DNA of 64,000 nt, taken from the NCBI GenBank assembly GCA_019671135.1, contig JAHRHY010000008.1, forward strand, positions 2,170,001-2,234,000, given 5' to 3'. The translations under genes and the position numbers were made by a program. Below, piece after piece: positions 35,903 to 45,482 of the stretch (the first letter of the stretch is position 1; each line of letters opens with the position of its first letter). The notes beneath the pieces were generated by a model. That model was not told the DNA's origin and did not search any database. It saw nothing but the letters and a program-made list of their open reading frames with translations. The DNA is from Linnemannia hyalina (Eukaryota > Mortierellomycota > Mortierellomycetes > Mortierellales > Mortierellaceae).

Positions 35903-37564
35903 CTACTGACCTATGGCCGCGCATCCAACGCCAAAGTCAACCTGTCCAAAACCATGGCCTTCCCTATGGCCCCCTCCTACTCCAAAGAACTGCAGATCCA
36001 TCTGGAACATCTGGACGTACGATGGCATGACCACAACTCCGCTAATGCCTTGATCTACCTTGGATTCCCTATCTTTTTCAACCGCGATCAGGAAAAAGGG
36101 TTCTGGGACAAGACGCTGAAGAAGATACAATCAGCCATAACCATGCACTCTTCCCGCTCCCTCTCTGTCCTGGGCCGAGCCACCATCACCAACTCTCTTA
36201 TCCTTTCCAAACTTTGGCACCTATCCTGGGTAGTTAAACCTCCGCTCGACTTTGTGCGAAAGGTGAAAGCTGCCGTCACCAAATTCGTATGCTCCTTTAA
36301 ACCAAGGCCTTCATGGGAGGTGATCACTACTCCAAGGGACAAGGGTGGCCTAGGTGTCAATGACCCAGTTACTCAATTCCATGTTTTCCAGCTCAAGCAC
36401 ATCCGCAATGCTCTCTCCACTAACGTCTCTTGGGTAAGGACATCATCCTGGATATCATCCGATGGAGAACCAAAACGTCTCACCGCCTTGCCTTCCTCCT
36501 AACACCCCTGGACGGACAGTACAGATCCTTATTGGCAGGTTTTCCCGGCCTGCAACGATTGATATCCGCGGCGTCCTTCCTTCCTTCCCTCAAAGCACTG
36601 TCCCTTGCTGACTCCTTGCCTGATTCCGTAACACTTGCCTCCTCACCAATCGAATGGTGGTTTGAAACGACAGACACCACTATCAAGGCCCTCAGACTCC
36701 GAGTGGAAGAGCTCTTTCGGTTTTCTCCAGGCAACAATGGGCTCAGAAAAACACACATTTCCCCCAAGCTCCGCCTCGCTCAAGTGGAACTAGGGATCCA
36801 AGCCTACCAAGAACGTCGTCGGATGCGTCGCAGTATGCAACAAGCGCTCTCGAACCCACCCAAGGTCACAAAGAACGATACAATGGCACAACGTATCCTC
36901 TCATCTGTCTTGATCCCAAACGACAGTAATCCTATTACTCTGGAATCGGCCACGAACAAACATCTTCGAGCCTTTTTGAGGCAGGAGACACCACCACCAG
37001 ACCCAAACTCATCAACCCACCCAGAGACGGGAACCTCGAAACAATGGCGCCAATTCTGGAGTGCAAAGGTACCACACCGGGCCAGGACCATGTGGTGGAG
37101 GTTTAAAAGGGATTGGCTCCCTTGCGGAACTCTACGCCATAAGATCTGGGTGCAGGATCCTCATTGCAACATGACTGGATGTCATGAACGACGTGAGGAC
37201 AAGGCGCATCACATCTTTCAGTGCGCTCCTAAATACATCGCTTGGCAAACAATCCTTAAGCAACACACATCCAAACCACTTTGGTCTGATGACGACCTTG
37301 ATAAGGTCTTGTCTTTCCATCCTCCGACCTTTGATATCAAACCCCAATTCAACATCACTATCCCACAATTGTTGGCTTGTTGCCTCATTGGTATTTCAAC
37401 AGCCAACGCCATTCTTTTTCTGCATCAACACACTCAATCTAGTAGCGATATCATCCACACCATACTTCGCGAAATCACCAAAACCATAGCACAAAATAAT
37501 TCATTCAAGGCTGTTTAAGCCACAATAAATCCTTTCATTCATGCCAAAAAAAAAAAAAAAAAAA
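35903..37564 (+). mobile_element. 5'-truncated non-LTR retrotransposon (LINE)
   Basis: A 1.66-kb LINE 3' portion ending in AATAAA (37525-37530) and an 18-A tail (37547-37564), bounded by perfect 15-bp duplications. Coding (35903-37518) starts inside the reverse transcriptase C-terminus (LLTYGRASNAKVNLSKTMAF, then NALIYLGFPIFF). It continues through the thumb (RATITNSLILSKLWHLSWVV) and a zf-RVT-like region near the C-terminus (MTGCHERREDKAHHIFQC). A single-base frameshift near 36435 separates the two halves. It is dead on arrival: catalytic RT motifs and endonuclease are absent. Confidence 0.9.
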
Positions 37565-37579
37565 TCGAACAACCTTTAC
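37565..37579 (+). repeat. Target-site duplication, right copy, of the LINE
   Basis: The same 15-mer as 35888-35902. It continues without a break into antisense 28S rDNA. Confidence 0.85.
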
Positions 37580-37990
37580 AACATGGTGCTTAATCTCAGC
37601 AGATCGACACAACAGAGCGTCTCTACTGCTTACAATACACCATTACTTAAAAGTCGTCTGCAATGAATTTATCTCTTCCAATATTTGAAATTAACATTAG
37701 CAGGAACCTCACCAAGCTTTTCCGCTCTGCAAGATAACCCCACGTAGTATGATTCAGGATTCGAAGATCTATTCATATTCAACTAAAAATGGCACAAGGC
37801 GGTAATCGTCGCGTTCTAGCACGGGTTCTGACTTAGAGACATTCAGCCATAACCCAACGGATAATAGCTTCGGGCCATTGCCTGCTCAGGCAGGCCCAAA
37901 TACCAATTATCCAAATGAACGGTTCCTCTCGTACTAAGTTCAATTACTATTGCAACAACATTTCATCAGTAAGGTAAAACTAACCTATCC

Positions 37991-38021
<31 letters not shown>

Positions 38022-38139
38022 ATTAGTGGGTGAACAATCCAACGCTTACTGAATTCTGCTTCAGTATGATAGGGAGAGCCGACATCGAAGGATCAAAAAG
38101 CAACGTCGCTATGAACGCTTGGCTGCCACGTTATCCATG
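37580..38139 (-). rRNA. Partial 28S (LSU) rRNA gene, 3' end, degenerate
   Basis: The minus strand carries the last 560-580 nt of large-subunit rRNA. Recognisable are GTGGCAGCCAAGCGTTCATA, CGATGTCGGCTC, the block before GGGAACGTGAGCTGGGTTTA, the sarcin-ricin-type AGTACGAGAGGAACCG, and the closing GATCTGCTGAGATTAAGC. Compared with the conserved LSU it has several changes, including a small deletion near its 5' break and divergent variable segments. It starts abruptly at 38139, with no rDNA to its right. The LINE has inserted just past the rRNA 3' end. It is a dispersed rDNA relic rather than an active repeat. Confidence 0.85.
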
Positions 38140-38152
38140 ATTTGAGTAAGAG

Positions 38153-38212
38153 AGGGTGACGTTAAGGGTGAGAGGGGGTGACGTTAAGGGTGAGGGGGTG
38201 AAGTGAGGGTTA
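38153..38212 (+). repeat. G-rich tandem repeat next to the 28S fragment
   Basis: The unit GGGTGACGTTAAGGGTGAGA occurs about two and a half times. TTAAGGG is only loosely telomere-like, so this is called a simple tandem repeat. Confidence 0.6.
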
Positions 38213-38281
38213 CTCTGCACTTCCTCCTTTGTTTTTATTCTCACCTCATTTCTTGCAACGACATCTCATTTCGAATCAATT

Positions 38282-39571
38282 TTGCAACAAGAGGACGCCG
38301 AAGAATTCCGCTCAGACGTGGTGCTGCCCCTTCTCTCATGGCTGAAACCCCTCGATTACACCCAGCTCTTCAGCTCCTTCAAAAAAGAAATTGAAGAGGA
38401 TAGACACTTGCAACACAAAGCCTACACTTCCCAAGACGGGATCTGCATTTCTCTACATTCCCTTTCTACCCTTGCAAACGGCAATCCAATAGACGAAGGA
38501 GTTGTCAATAACTCTTTGAAGCTATTTCAGACCGCCTATTCTCCAGCAAATAACATCATATTCGTCCCTTCCACAATCACATCCCTTTGGTAAACAAAAA
38601 GCTCGCTAGACTGGAATAGTGACCTTTTGCAAGCTGGGCGCATACAGAATGCTTTCGCATTACTCCACTATAAACAACATTGGTCACCTCTGCATGTCGA
38701 CTTCGCATGCACAACCGTCTACTATGGGGATTCCTTCTACAAGACCAAACCCAGCACAACAATCAATGCTGGTTTATCTTGGCTATCCTTCAACAGCTAC
38801 AACATATCGAAGTGGATGATCAAAAAAATCAGCATTCCCCAACAAGGAGCCTTTTCCAAGGATTGTGGCATTATATCTCTTAATGCAATAAAGCGTATTG
38901 TCAACACTCATACTCCTGCTTGGACGTCGCACACCTCCGCCGAGCACAGACTACGACTCTTTAAACTGCTGTGCGGTATTGAACGGGTATTACTTTATGT
39001 TATCATGTATGTTGCCAATAACTGCAAGGTCATAGTGTTACTATTTTCTCACAATATATCCTTTTCAATCCTCTGTAGCTACACATCATCAAGTCTCCTG
39101 CTCTCCCAACACTGGCGTCCATCACCTCGGTTCATCACACTCAGACCATTTGGCCAACTATTCCCGGTCTCCCTACAATATTCAAAGACCCTGAAGACTT
39201 CCAGGATCAATTAAAAGGGTGGGCGTACTCTCAAGGATTTGATATACGACGAGAACGAGCCGATTACAAGAAACGAACAAGTACCCTTTCATTCATTTTA
39301 TTTTAGCATAGTACACAATGCTCATCCTTCATACAATGACTTACGCATCGTCATTTTTTACATTCTCTTTACAGTAACATTTACTTGCAGGCGAGCCGGT
39401 TTTCCCAGGAACAAAACAACGGCGGAACTATTCCGACGTGGACGACAGTCTCGTCGCATTAGCTGTCCTTGCACAATCAAGATTCGCTCGTCTAAATCCA
39501 ACGCGCCACAGTGGTCATTAGTCAAAACAACCCTCCACCATAATCATCCTCTAACACCTCCAAGCTCCTGA
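38282..39571 (+). pseudogene. MULE remnant: Ulp1-type C48 protease fused to FAR1/WRKY-like DNA-binding domain
   Basis: Exons about 38282-38986, 39079-39280 and 39375-39571 join in frame. The first part is a SUMO-protease-like fold. The presumed catalytic triad is His in YKQHWSPLHVDF, Asp in the same strand, and Cys in SKDCGIISLNAIKRI, with the oxyanion Gln in IPQQGAF. It has an in-frame TAA at 38591-38593. Later exons encode LKGWAYSQGFDIRRERADY and FTCRRAGFPRN, then RISCPCTIKI and LHHNHPL, the FAR1/GCM1 zinc fold at the start of Mutator-like transposases. Ulp1 domains carried by MULEs are known. No transposase DDE core follows, since the frame ends at 39571, so the copy is truncated. There is no clear start codon. 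Confidence 0.7.
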
Positions 39572-39828
39572 AGCCAACCCTTGGTTGCTCAAGCGATACG
39601 TGTATTCTTCAACATTCTCCAAAACTTTCAACAAGTGCATAAAAATCAGAATACGTCAGCCATTCAAATTCAGCCCTGAAAACTATTGCTCGTTTACCCA
39701 TTCATTATGCTAGATTATGAGAAAAGACTGCAATTACTTAATATACGATGGATTTATTCTTCAAAACAAGTGAAGTAAGTGTTAACACTGATATCGATTT
39801 TGTCGATAACGTTACAGAGCTTTTTGTA

Positions 39829-40266
39829 TCAGTGAGGTTCGTTCTGAGACTGCTCTTGTCTTGCGTTTATCCAGTTGCTTTCAAGGCGGCTCAAACCCCT
39901 TCTCATTACATCCATGAAAGCCTCCTCCCACGCTTGATTAGGTTCAATGACTGATGGACGATGCTCCGAGTCGACAACCGGGGGACCAGAGACAAGTGGC
40001 TGTACCGAAAGAGGACAAGCGTCAGAAGTATCATGAGACGCTGGCTCAATTGTTGGTGCAATATTAGAGGGCATTGAGATGGATCGGTGGTCATCACCTG
40101 CAGTGTGGGTAGGTTGACGGTCGTGCTTGGAGGTGCGACCATCTCGGTGGTTATCGTTGGCAGCGGAAGTACAGTAGCTTGATCCTCGCCGTTGGCAGCG
40201 GAAGTAACTTGATCCTCGCCATTGGCGGCGGAGGTATCTTGATCGTCATTGTTGGCAGCAAAAGTA
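39829..40266 (-). pseudogene. Truncated ORF with AANGEDQ-type repeats
   Basis: Minus-strand coding with a tandem 30-nt repeat at 40157-40266 (protein units SAANGEDQ), then a Ser/Pro-rich stretch and, in a shifted frame, QAWEEAFMDVMRRGLSRLES ending at the stop 39829. The upstream end coincides with the TA next to a transposon-like terminus at 40267, so the 5' part was probably cut off by that insertion. No family is recognised; it may be part of a MULE protein. Confidence 0.35.
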
Positions 40267-40415
40267 CAGTGCTCCAAAAAAGTGATTCATCTTTTTGCGA
40301 TTTCGACTTTTTTTTTGAAATGCTCATTCATCAATGTTCCGACCGGCCCCCAGATTCCTGTCATTCATTCTCTCGATTCGTAGCCTCATTCATTACAACT
40401 TGCTTCTTTTTGCAT
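40267..40415 (+). repeat. DNA-transposon terminal repeat, copy 1 (CAGTGCTCC end)
   Basis: It begins CAGTGCTCC immediately after a TA dinucleotide and continues about 150 nt with clear similarity to the reverse complement of 61365-61506. CAGT termini next to TA are typical of Tc1/mariner-pogo elements. No partner end or transposase was found nearby, so this is a solo or decayed terminus. Confidence 0.65.
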
Positions 40416-40827
40416 GGACCATACTAATATCGGGTGGGCGCGCAGCTACGAGAGTAAAGGGCCTGCAAAGAAAGAGTGGTCCACAAACTAGTTACTTTTC
40501 GCCTAAATTCCCTACGCTTCTTCATTTCTTCCCTTCTCCCGCTGCCAAAACACGACCGTAGACACATCCTTTACCCATCTGTTAACACCCGCAGCACGAT
40601 ACACATCCCTGATTTGCTCCCTTCTTCAACCCACTCAAACATTCCCTTCTTTCGCCATCTTACAACCTCAATTTAGACCACGTCAAAGTCTTGTATTTGA
40701 ATAAATAAAAAAATCATATAATATCATATGTCTTTAATTGAGTATTCTTCTGGCTTCATTCTCTTGCTTCATCCTTCTCCATTTTTTCGCCTCCTCCTCA
40801 ACCCTTTCTCTTCCTTCACATTCACCA

Positions 40828-42360
40828 TTACTGGTCAGGGGCATCCATACTCCTGCTTCTCTGTCTTCTGGAACCTCGCCCCTCGCCGGACTTTGACTTT
40901 GGCCCTCTCTGCATCTTCTTTGGCAAGTCTACCTCCTCAACATCACCGCCGTCGCTGCCATCATCGTCTCCCGTTCTTGTTCGTTTGACAGCAGCGCGAA
41001 CACCATTTCCATTGGCTGTCGTAGAATTGGTCGCCTTGGTCGCTTTGGTCGCTTGGCTTGCTGCACCAGTGATAATAGTCTTGCTTGCTTTCTTGCTTGC
41101 TTTCTTGATGGCCTTGGACTTCCAACCGCGCGGAAGGCTGACTCCACGTGGACGACCTTCTCCTTTCCGGTCACTTTCGGTTCCATCGACTATACTGTCT
41201 AGATCCAATCCCTTGCTCAAATCTGCGCCTACGGTTCCAGGCTCTTGTGACTGTTGAACTAGAAGGCGAGCACCCTCTTCAAGAGCTTGCATCGTCTCCG
41301 CGATCCCGTCCAGCTTAATGGTGTTTTGACGAGACTTTTGGTGGAGATAAGGATCCTGTTCCCTGGGGCTTTGGGTTGTGTTGAATGAAGAGCAACAGGT
41401 GGAGGTCGAAGGATAGAGTTAGGGTCGTCCATAAAGGTGTCGATGGATAGATCCGTGCCGACCGGGTCTTTGCTGGCACCCTCGTTGACTGTTACCGTCT
41501 GTGCACGGAGGAAAGGTTTGACGGAGAGTTGTTGCTTGAGGTTCGGATCAAATTGTTTTCCCTCTTTGTACCAGCGTGGCAGAATCATGCAAGGGTGAAA
41601 AAGGAATCGTGCATCCTCCATCATCAAACAACAGAAATGTCTACAAACAATGCCCTTATTCTGTCGCAATGCGCAGGTACAGAAGTAGGTGCGGTTTGTT
41701 CGTAAGGCCACATACTCTGGGCGCGTGCCTTTTCCAGCGTCAGCCATAGAAGAGACACGGAAAACCCCTTCCGATGTGTGCCTGGGGATGGACGCGAGCA
41801 AAGCATGAACCGAGCCACGCTGAAGTTGTTCAGCGCGGGATAGTTTTGACTGGAGGGAGTGAATGGAATAAACCAGCGATTAGTGCATTTTCCTTTGTGT
41901 TACATAAACCAAGGAAGAAATGCTCGTAAAAAGAATGAAAAAGTAGCAAAGAGGATAAAATTAAGGCAAAGAGGATAAAAATAAGGCAAAGGATCATTAC
42001 ATAACTCACCAAGCAAAAATCACCATCCTGGACATAAGGAACCGCTCCGAAATTAACGACTGTGAACTTGAGGCCAAAGGAGTAATCCATCTCGGTTCGC
42101 AGCTGACCTTGGGCCCACTGGCTGAGGAATACCTTGCTGGCATCGAGGACTTGACCAAAGATATCGTAAGTCGTATCGCTGACGCCTAAGCGTCTCATCG
42201 GTCTGGCGTCATTCGGATCATTCAACAAAATGGCGAAGAGATCGATCTCATCTTCAATCTTGATCATGATCGCTTTGAACAGATCCGATAGGGAAGTCTT
42301 GCTGTTGTGCAGAAACATCTTGAGGACATCGAAAAGAAGACAAAGCAAATGACGGTTCAT
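40828..42360 (-). pseudogene. MULE transposase C-terminal part with SWIM zinc finger
   Basis: Two exons (42360-42010 and 41849 downward) join with consensus splice sites. The first encodes SKTSLSDLFKAIMIKIEDE and DIFGQVLDASKVFLSQWAQG. The second carries the SWIM finger CTCALRQNKGIVCRHFCCLM, the hallmark C-terminal domain of Mutator-like transposases. After about 41340 the frame shifts to QALEEGARLLVQQSQEPGT, then a Lys/Ala-rich tail ending at the stop 40828. No DDE core is visible upstream of 42360. It lies on the opposite strand to the Ulp1-FAR1 fragment, so they are either two elements or one element after inversion. Confidence 0.65.
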
Positions 42361-43515
42361 GTGCAGAAGAGGCCTGGAAGATGAGGCTAATTTGTGTCTC
42401 GACTCTGGCCAGGTTCAAGTATGAACGGGTGTAAAAATGAGTGTAAAAAAGGATGTAAAAGTCAGGTCAAGATGGCTAGCATCCTCAAGACAAAAACAAT
42501 TTCGCCAGCAAAATGGACACTCAAGGCGTCAAACACCTTTTGTTGCTTTCTGTCAAATCAAAGAAGCAAAAAAAAATGGACAGTTCACAGATAAGAGCGT
42601 CGCCTAGTCAAATGACGCTTAAGGCATCCAGCAGCGCTGGTCAAGCCAGGGTTAGACCAATTGTCGGCAAATAGAAACCTCCTCTATTCTGCTGTAATCC
42701 TTACTCAGTTGTAAAGGAAGCAGAATCGGGCTTTGTTTACAATGGGGTAAGAAAAGGCGATTCTGTATGTTCCTACAAGTATGTAAAAAATGGATTTGGG
42801 GCTAATTGATACACCATTGTAAACATTCCAAAAAAACCAGAGCCTTACTGGGTTGTACGACCTTCGTTTTATGAAATACTTGCCTATGTGTGTTTATTCA
42901 CTCGTTGAGTGCGCCTCACACTAATGTAAAAGACCCCTTTCATCGAATCTTTACTCAAAGTAAGCTTTCATTCATACACCCTTGTAAACATTTAATTTAC
43001 AGAGCATTGCAAGAAATTCTTTTTTGGGCAAAGTCCTTTGTATTTCATTCAGGTAATTATCTACGAAATGCTGTGCTTTTCGTTTTTATTTTATTTTAAA
43101 AAAGCATCCTCCGGAGTCTTCACTATTTTCTTCGTCACCTCTGCCCAGTCACAGAATGGACCCTGCGCAACAATGTGCCTGGTCAATTTTCTAATGAGCT
43201 GGACAACAGTTGCTCTAGCTATATACACTATTCGAAATGAATAATGTAATCAAGACTTATTAGCCCTATGGTTAAGTGGCAGCCCCAAGGCTCGCGATGT
43301 CCCCAAGCTTCACAACAATCCTTATCTTGTTCCCTTGACCCCCGATGTTGAACAAACTTTATTAACAGTTATATCAAACGAGTTTTGGCGTTTTTGAGGT
43401 CCTTGTAGCCCCACGATCGCTTCAACCCATGCAAGTCACCATCGGAGATCCTCTGGATATCAGCCTAAGCGACATCTCATCTCTTTCTCTTTAAAAAAAT
43501 AACGATTTCTGTATA
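42361..43515. other. Non-coding stretch with recurrent TGTAAA motifs
   Basis: No gene seen. The hexamer TGTAAA (or TTTACA) recurs about nine times between 42425 and 42995, several in a CCAT/CCCT-TGTAAAC context, suggesting a transposon end or subterminal motif cluster. Confidence 0.4.
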
Positions 43516-44240
43516 TCACGTGAGGGCGGAGCCCGAACTAAAAATGTTGTGAGGGCCGTGGCCCTCACCAGTATCTTGCGCGTAGCGCCAGCGCGAAGCG
43601 CCTGTGTCTTGCGCGAAGCGCCAGTATTTTGTGAGCGAAGCGAGCGATGGTCACGGGCAAGGCCATCAAGAGTATCTTGCGCGAAGCGCGCCAGTGTCCT
43701 GTGAGCGCAGCGAGCGTACGGGCACGGGCTAAGAGGATATGAGGGCGTAGCCCGAATCAAGGGGCTTTGAAGAGGATGTGAGCGCAGCGAGCAATGGTCA
43801 CGGGCGCGCGCCCTGGCGAGACAATCGAAAGTATCTTGCGCGAAGCGCCAGTATGTTGTGACCGCACGGGTACGAAAGGGAGAAGATGATGTGAGGGCGT
43901 AGCCCGAACCAGAGGACCTTTTTTGCGCCAAGCACCCGTACTTTGTAAGCGAAGCGAGCGATGGTCACGGGCAAGGCCATTAAGAGTATCTTGCGCAAAG
44001 CGCGCCAGTATCCTGTGAGCGCAGCGAGCGTACGGGCACGGGACAAGAGGATATGAGGGCGTAGCCCGAACCAGAGAAACTTTCTTGCGCAAAGCCCCAG
44101 TACTTCGTAAGGGCAAAGCTGTAGCTGTCAGATCCCTGTTGCCGCCTGCGGCAAAAGGAAGCGACCGCTGGAGCGTGGCCGTCTGGGCCATCTAGCGCAA
44201 AGCGCCAGTATGCTGTGAACGAGCCTTTTCGCAAGCCTAC
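43516..44240. repeat. GC-rich palindrome-unit array
   Basis: A mosaic of repeated short palindromic modules: GCGCGAAGCGCCAGTAT, GTGAGCGAAGCGAGCGATGG, CACGGGCAAGGCCAT and GAGGGCG(T/G)AGCCCGAAC. The last begins at about 43524, 43743, 43893 and 44056, giving irregular units of 150-220 nt. Many modules can fold into hairpins. Open frames here are an artefact of repeat structure. Confidence 0.85.
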
Positions 44241-44649
44241 TAAAAAGCAAGAAATCCTCTGGCGTGATGTAGAGCAAAGGGCAGTCAAGGATATCTTGAA
44301 TATACTGCGAGTGAGGGTGACCCGAGAGAATAATGAATACTAACAAGGCCAGGGGGATGGCTCCTCAGCTACTAAGATGACTATCTAATAAGGGAGGTCA
44401 GCTGGGCCCAGCTGGGACCAGGGATATTATTCTTTATGGCACAACAGGAAACTCCACAGGTATGAGCTCTACATTCCCCAAGCATGCCATTGGCCACAGG
44501 TAGTTGTGAAAAAATTACAGTCACACTACAGTTGAAAAAGGAAAAAGGTAATAGGCAAGTGGCACCCTTATCTTTAAACGAGTCTTCTTCAAAGACCCTT
44601 CCAAGACCCACACCCCTCACCCCAGACCCCCTTACAGCAACTTCCGGCA
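44241..44649. other. Non-coding body of non-autonomous Helitron C
   Basis: No gene seen. It lies directly left of a Helitron 3' terminus at 44681 and presumably belongs to that element, which may also include the palindrome array (inference). Confidence 0.4.
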
Positions 44650-44681
44650 CCCGTGGCATCGCCCACGGGCAACCTTTCTAG
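44650..44681 (+). mobile_element. Helitron 3' terminus, element C
   Basis: Stem CCCGTGG (44650-44656) and CCACGGG (44663-44669), then 12 nt ending CTAG with T next: a canonical Helitron terminus. No helicase gene precedes it, so it is a non-autonomous element. Confidence 0.75.
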
Positions 44682-44934
44682 TATCATATATTAAAATCAA
44701 TGTCTCTTTATCACATGATATAGACAAATTTTCTGTAATTGCATAATTGCACAACCGCGTGGCGTCTCCATGCTTGACATCATGTTATCGATAACATCAC
44801 CCCTTTTTTTTAACCCACCCCTTCTTTTCTTTTACAACAACAAAAACTGCAACAGAAAGCAACAAACAACAATAGCAACAACAGCAAGCAACAAACGACA
44901 CCAGAAACAAAAAAGACATCCACCAGCATGGCAT

Positions 44935-45250
44935 GGACAAAATGAGACATGAGAATGCAGACGCAGCATGGACTGGACAGACATGAGGATGCAGCTTGGC
45001 ATGGACAGACATGAAGATGCAGCTTGGCCCTTTTTTTTTTTTGAAAAAATGCACCAGACTCATGATGTTAACACCAAAGTGAGAACGTCACTATCAGAGT
45101 GGGTTGCGTACGCATATTACCCCCTCTAAGGTGTGAAATAAAATATTCCTCTCTTTCTTTCCATTGACATATTCGACCATACACCATCCTTTTCAGCATG
45201 GACAGACATGAGGACTCAGCTTGGCATGGACAAACACGAAGACGCGAGCA
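44935..45250 (+). repeat. Imperfect 28-nt tandem/dispersed repeat in Helitron A
   Basis: Units like GCATGGACAGACATGAGGAT followed by GCAGCTTG recur about five times at 44960-45027 and 45197-45250. Confidence 0.6.
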
Positions 45251-45482
45251 CACATACCACAAGGAAGAACAAGAATGAAGAGAACACAGACGCCAATCTA
45301 CTGAGCATGGTCAGTGAACAGTAGGGTAACGGTATGTCGTGGCACAAGGAGAGTGAAGAGGTTGTATTTTTTCTCTTTTAGAAAAGGGTAAGCGTCTCAT
45401 AATTCTCAGTATCGATTCTCATTAATCCTTGACCATATTTTGACATATCTTCTACAGTCTCAAGTTTTATCCTATTCAACAT

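Noticed and set aside
37547..38139. LINE-rRNA chimera by template switching
   Set aside because: The perfect 15-bp duplication on both sides, with the left copy upstream of the LINE, shows insertion into a pre-existing rDNA site.
38153..38212. Interstitial telomere repeat
   Set aside because: The unit is about 20 nt and only contains TTAAGGG; it does not match a TTAGGG array.
43539..43572. Palindrome considered as another Helitron 3' end
   Set aside because: No CTRR follows the hairpin at the required distance on either strand.
43516..44240. 146-aa and 144-aa minus-strand ORFs in the palindrome array
   Set aside because: Arise from repeated GC modules (repeating ARDHRSLR-like units); not protein-coding.
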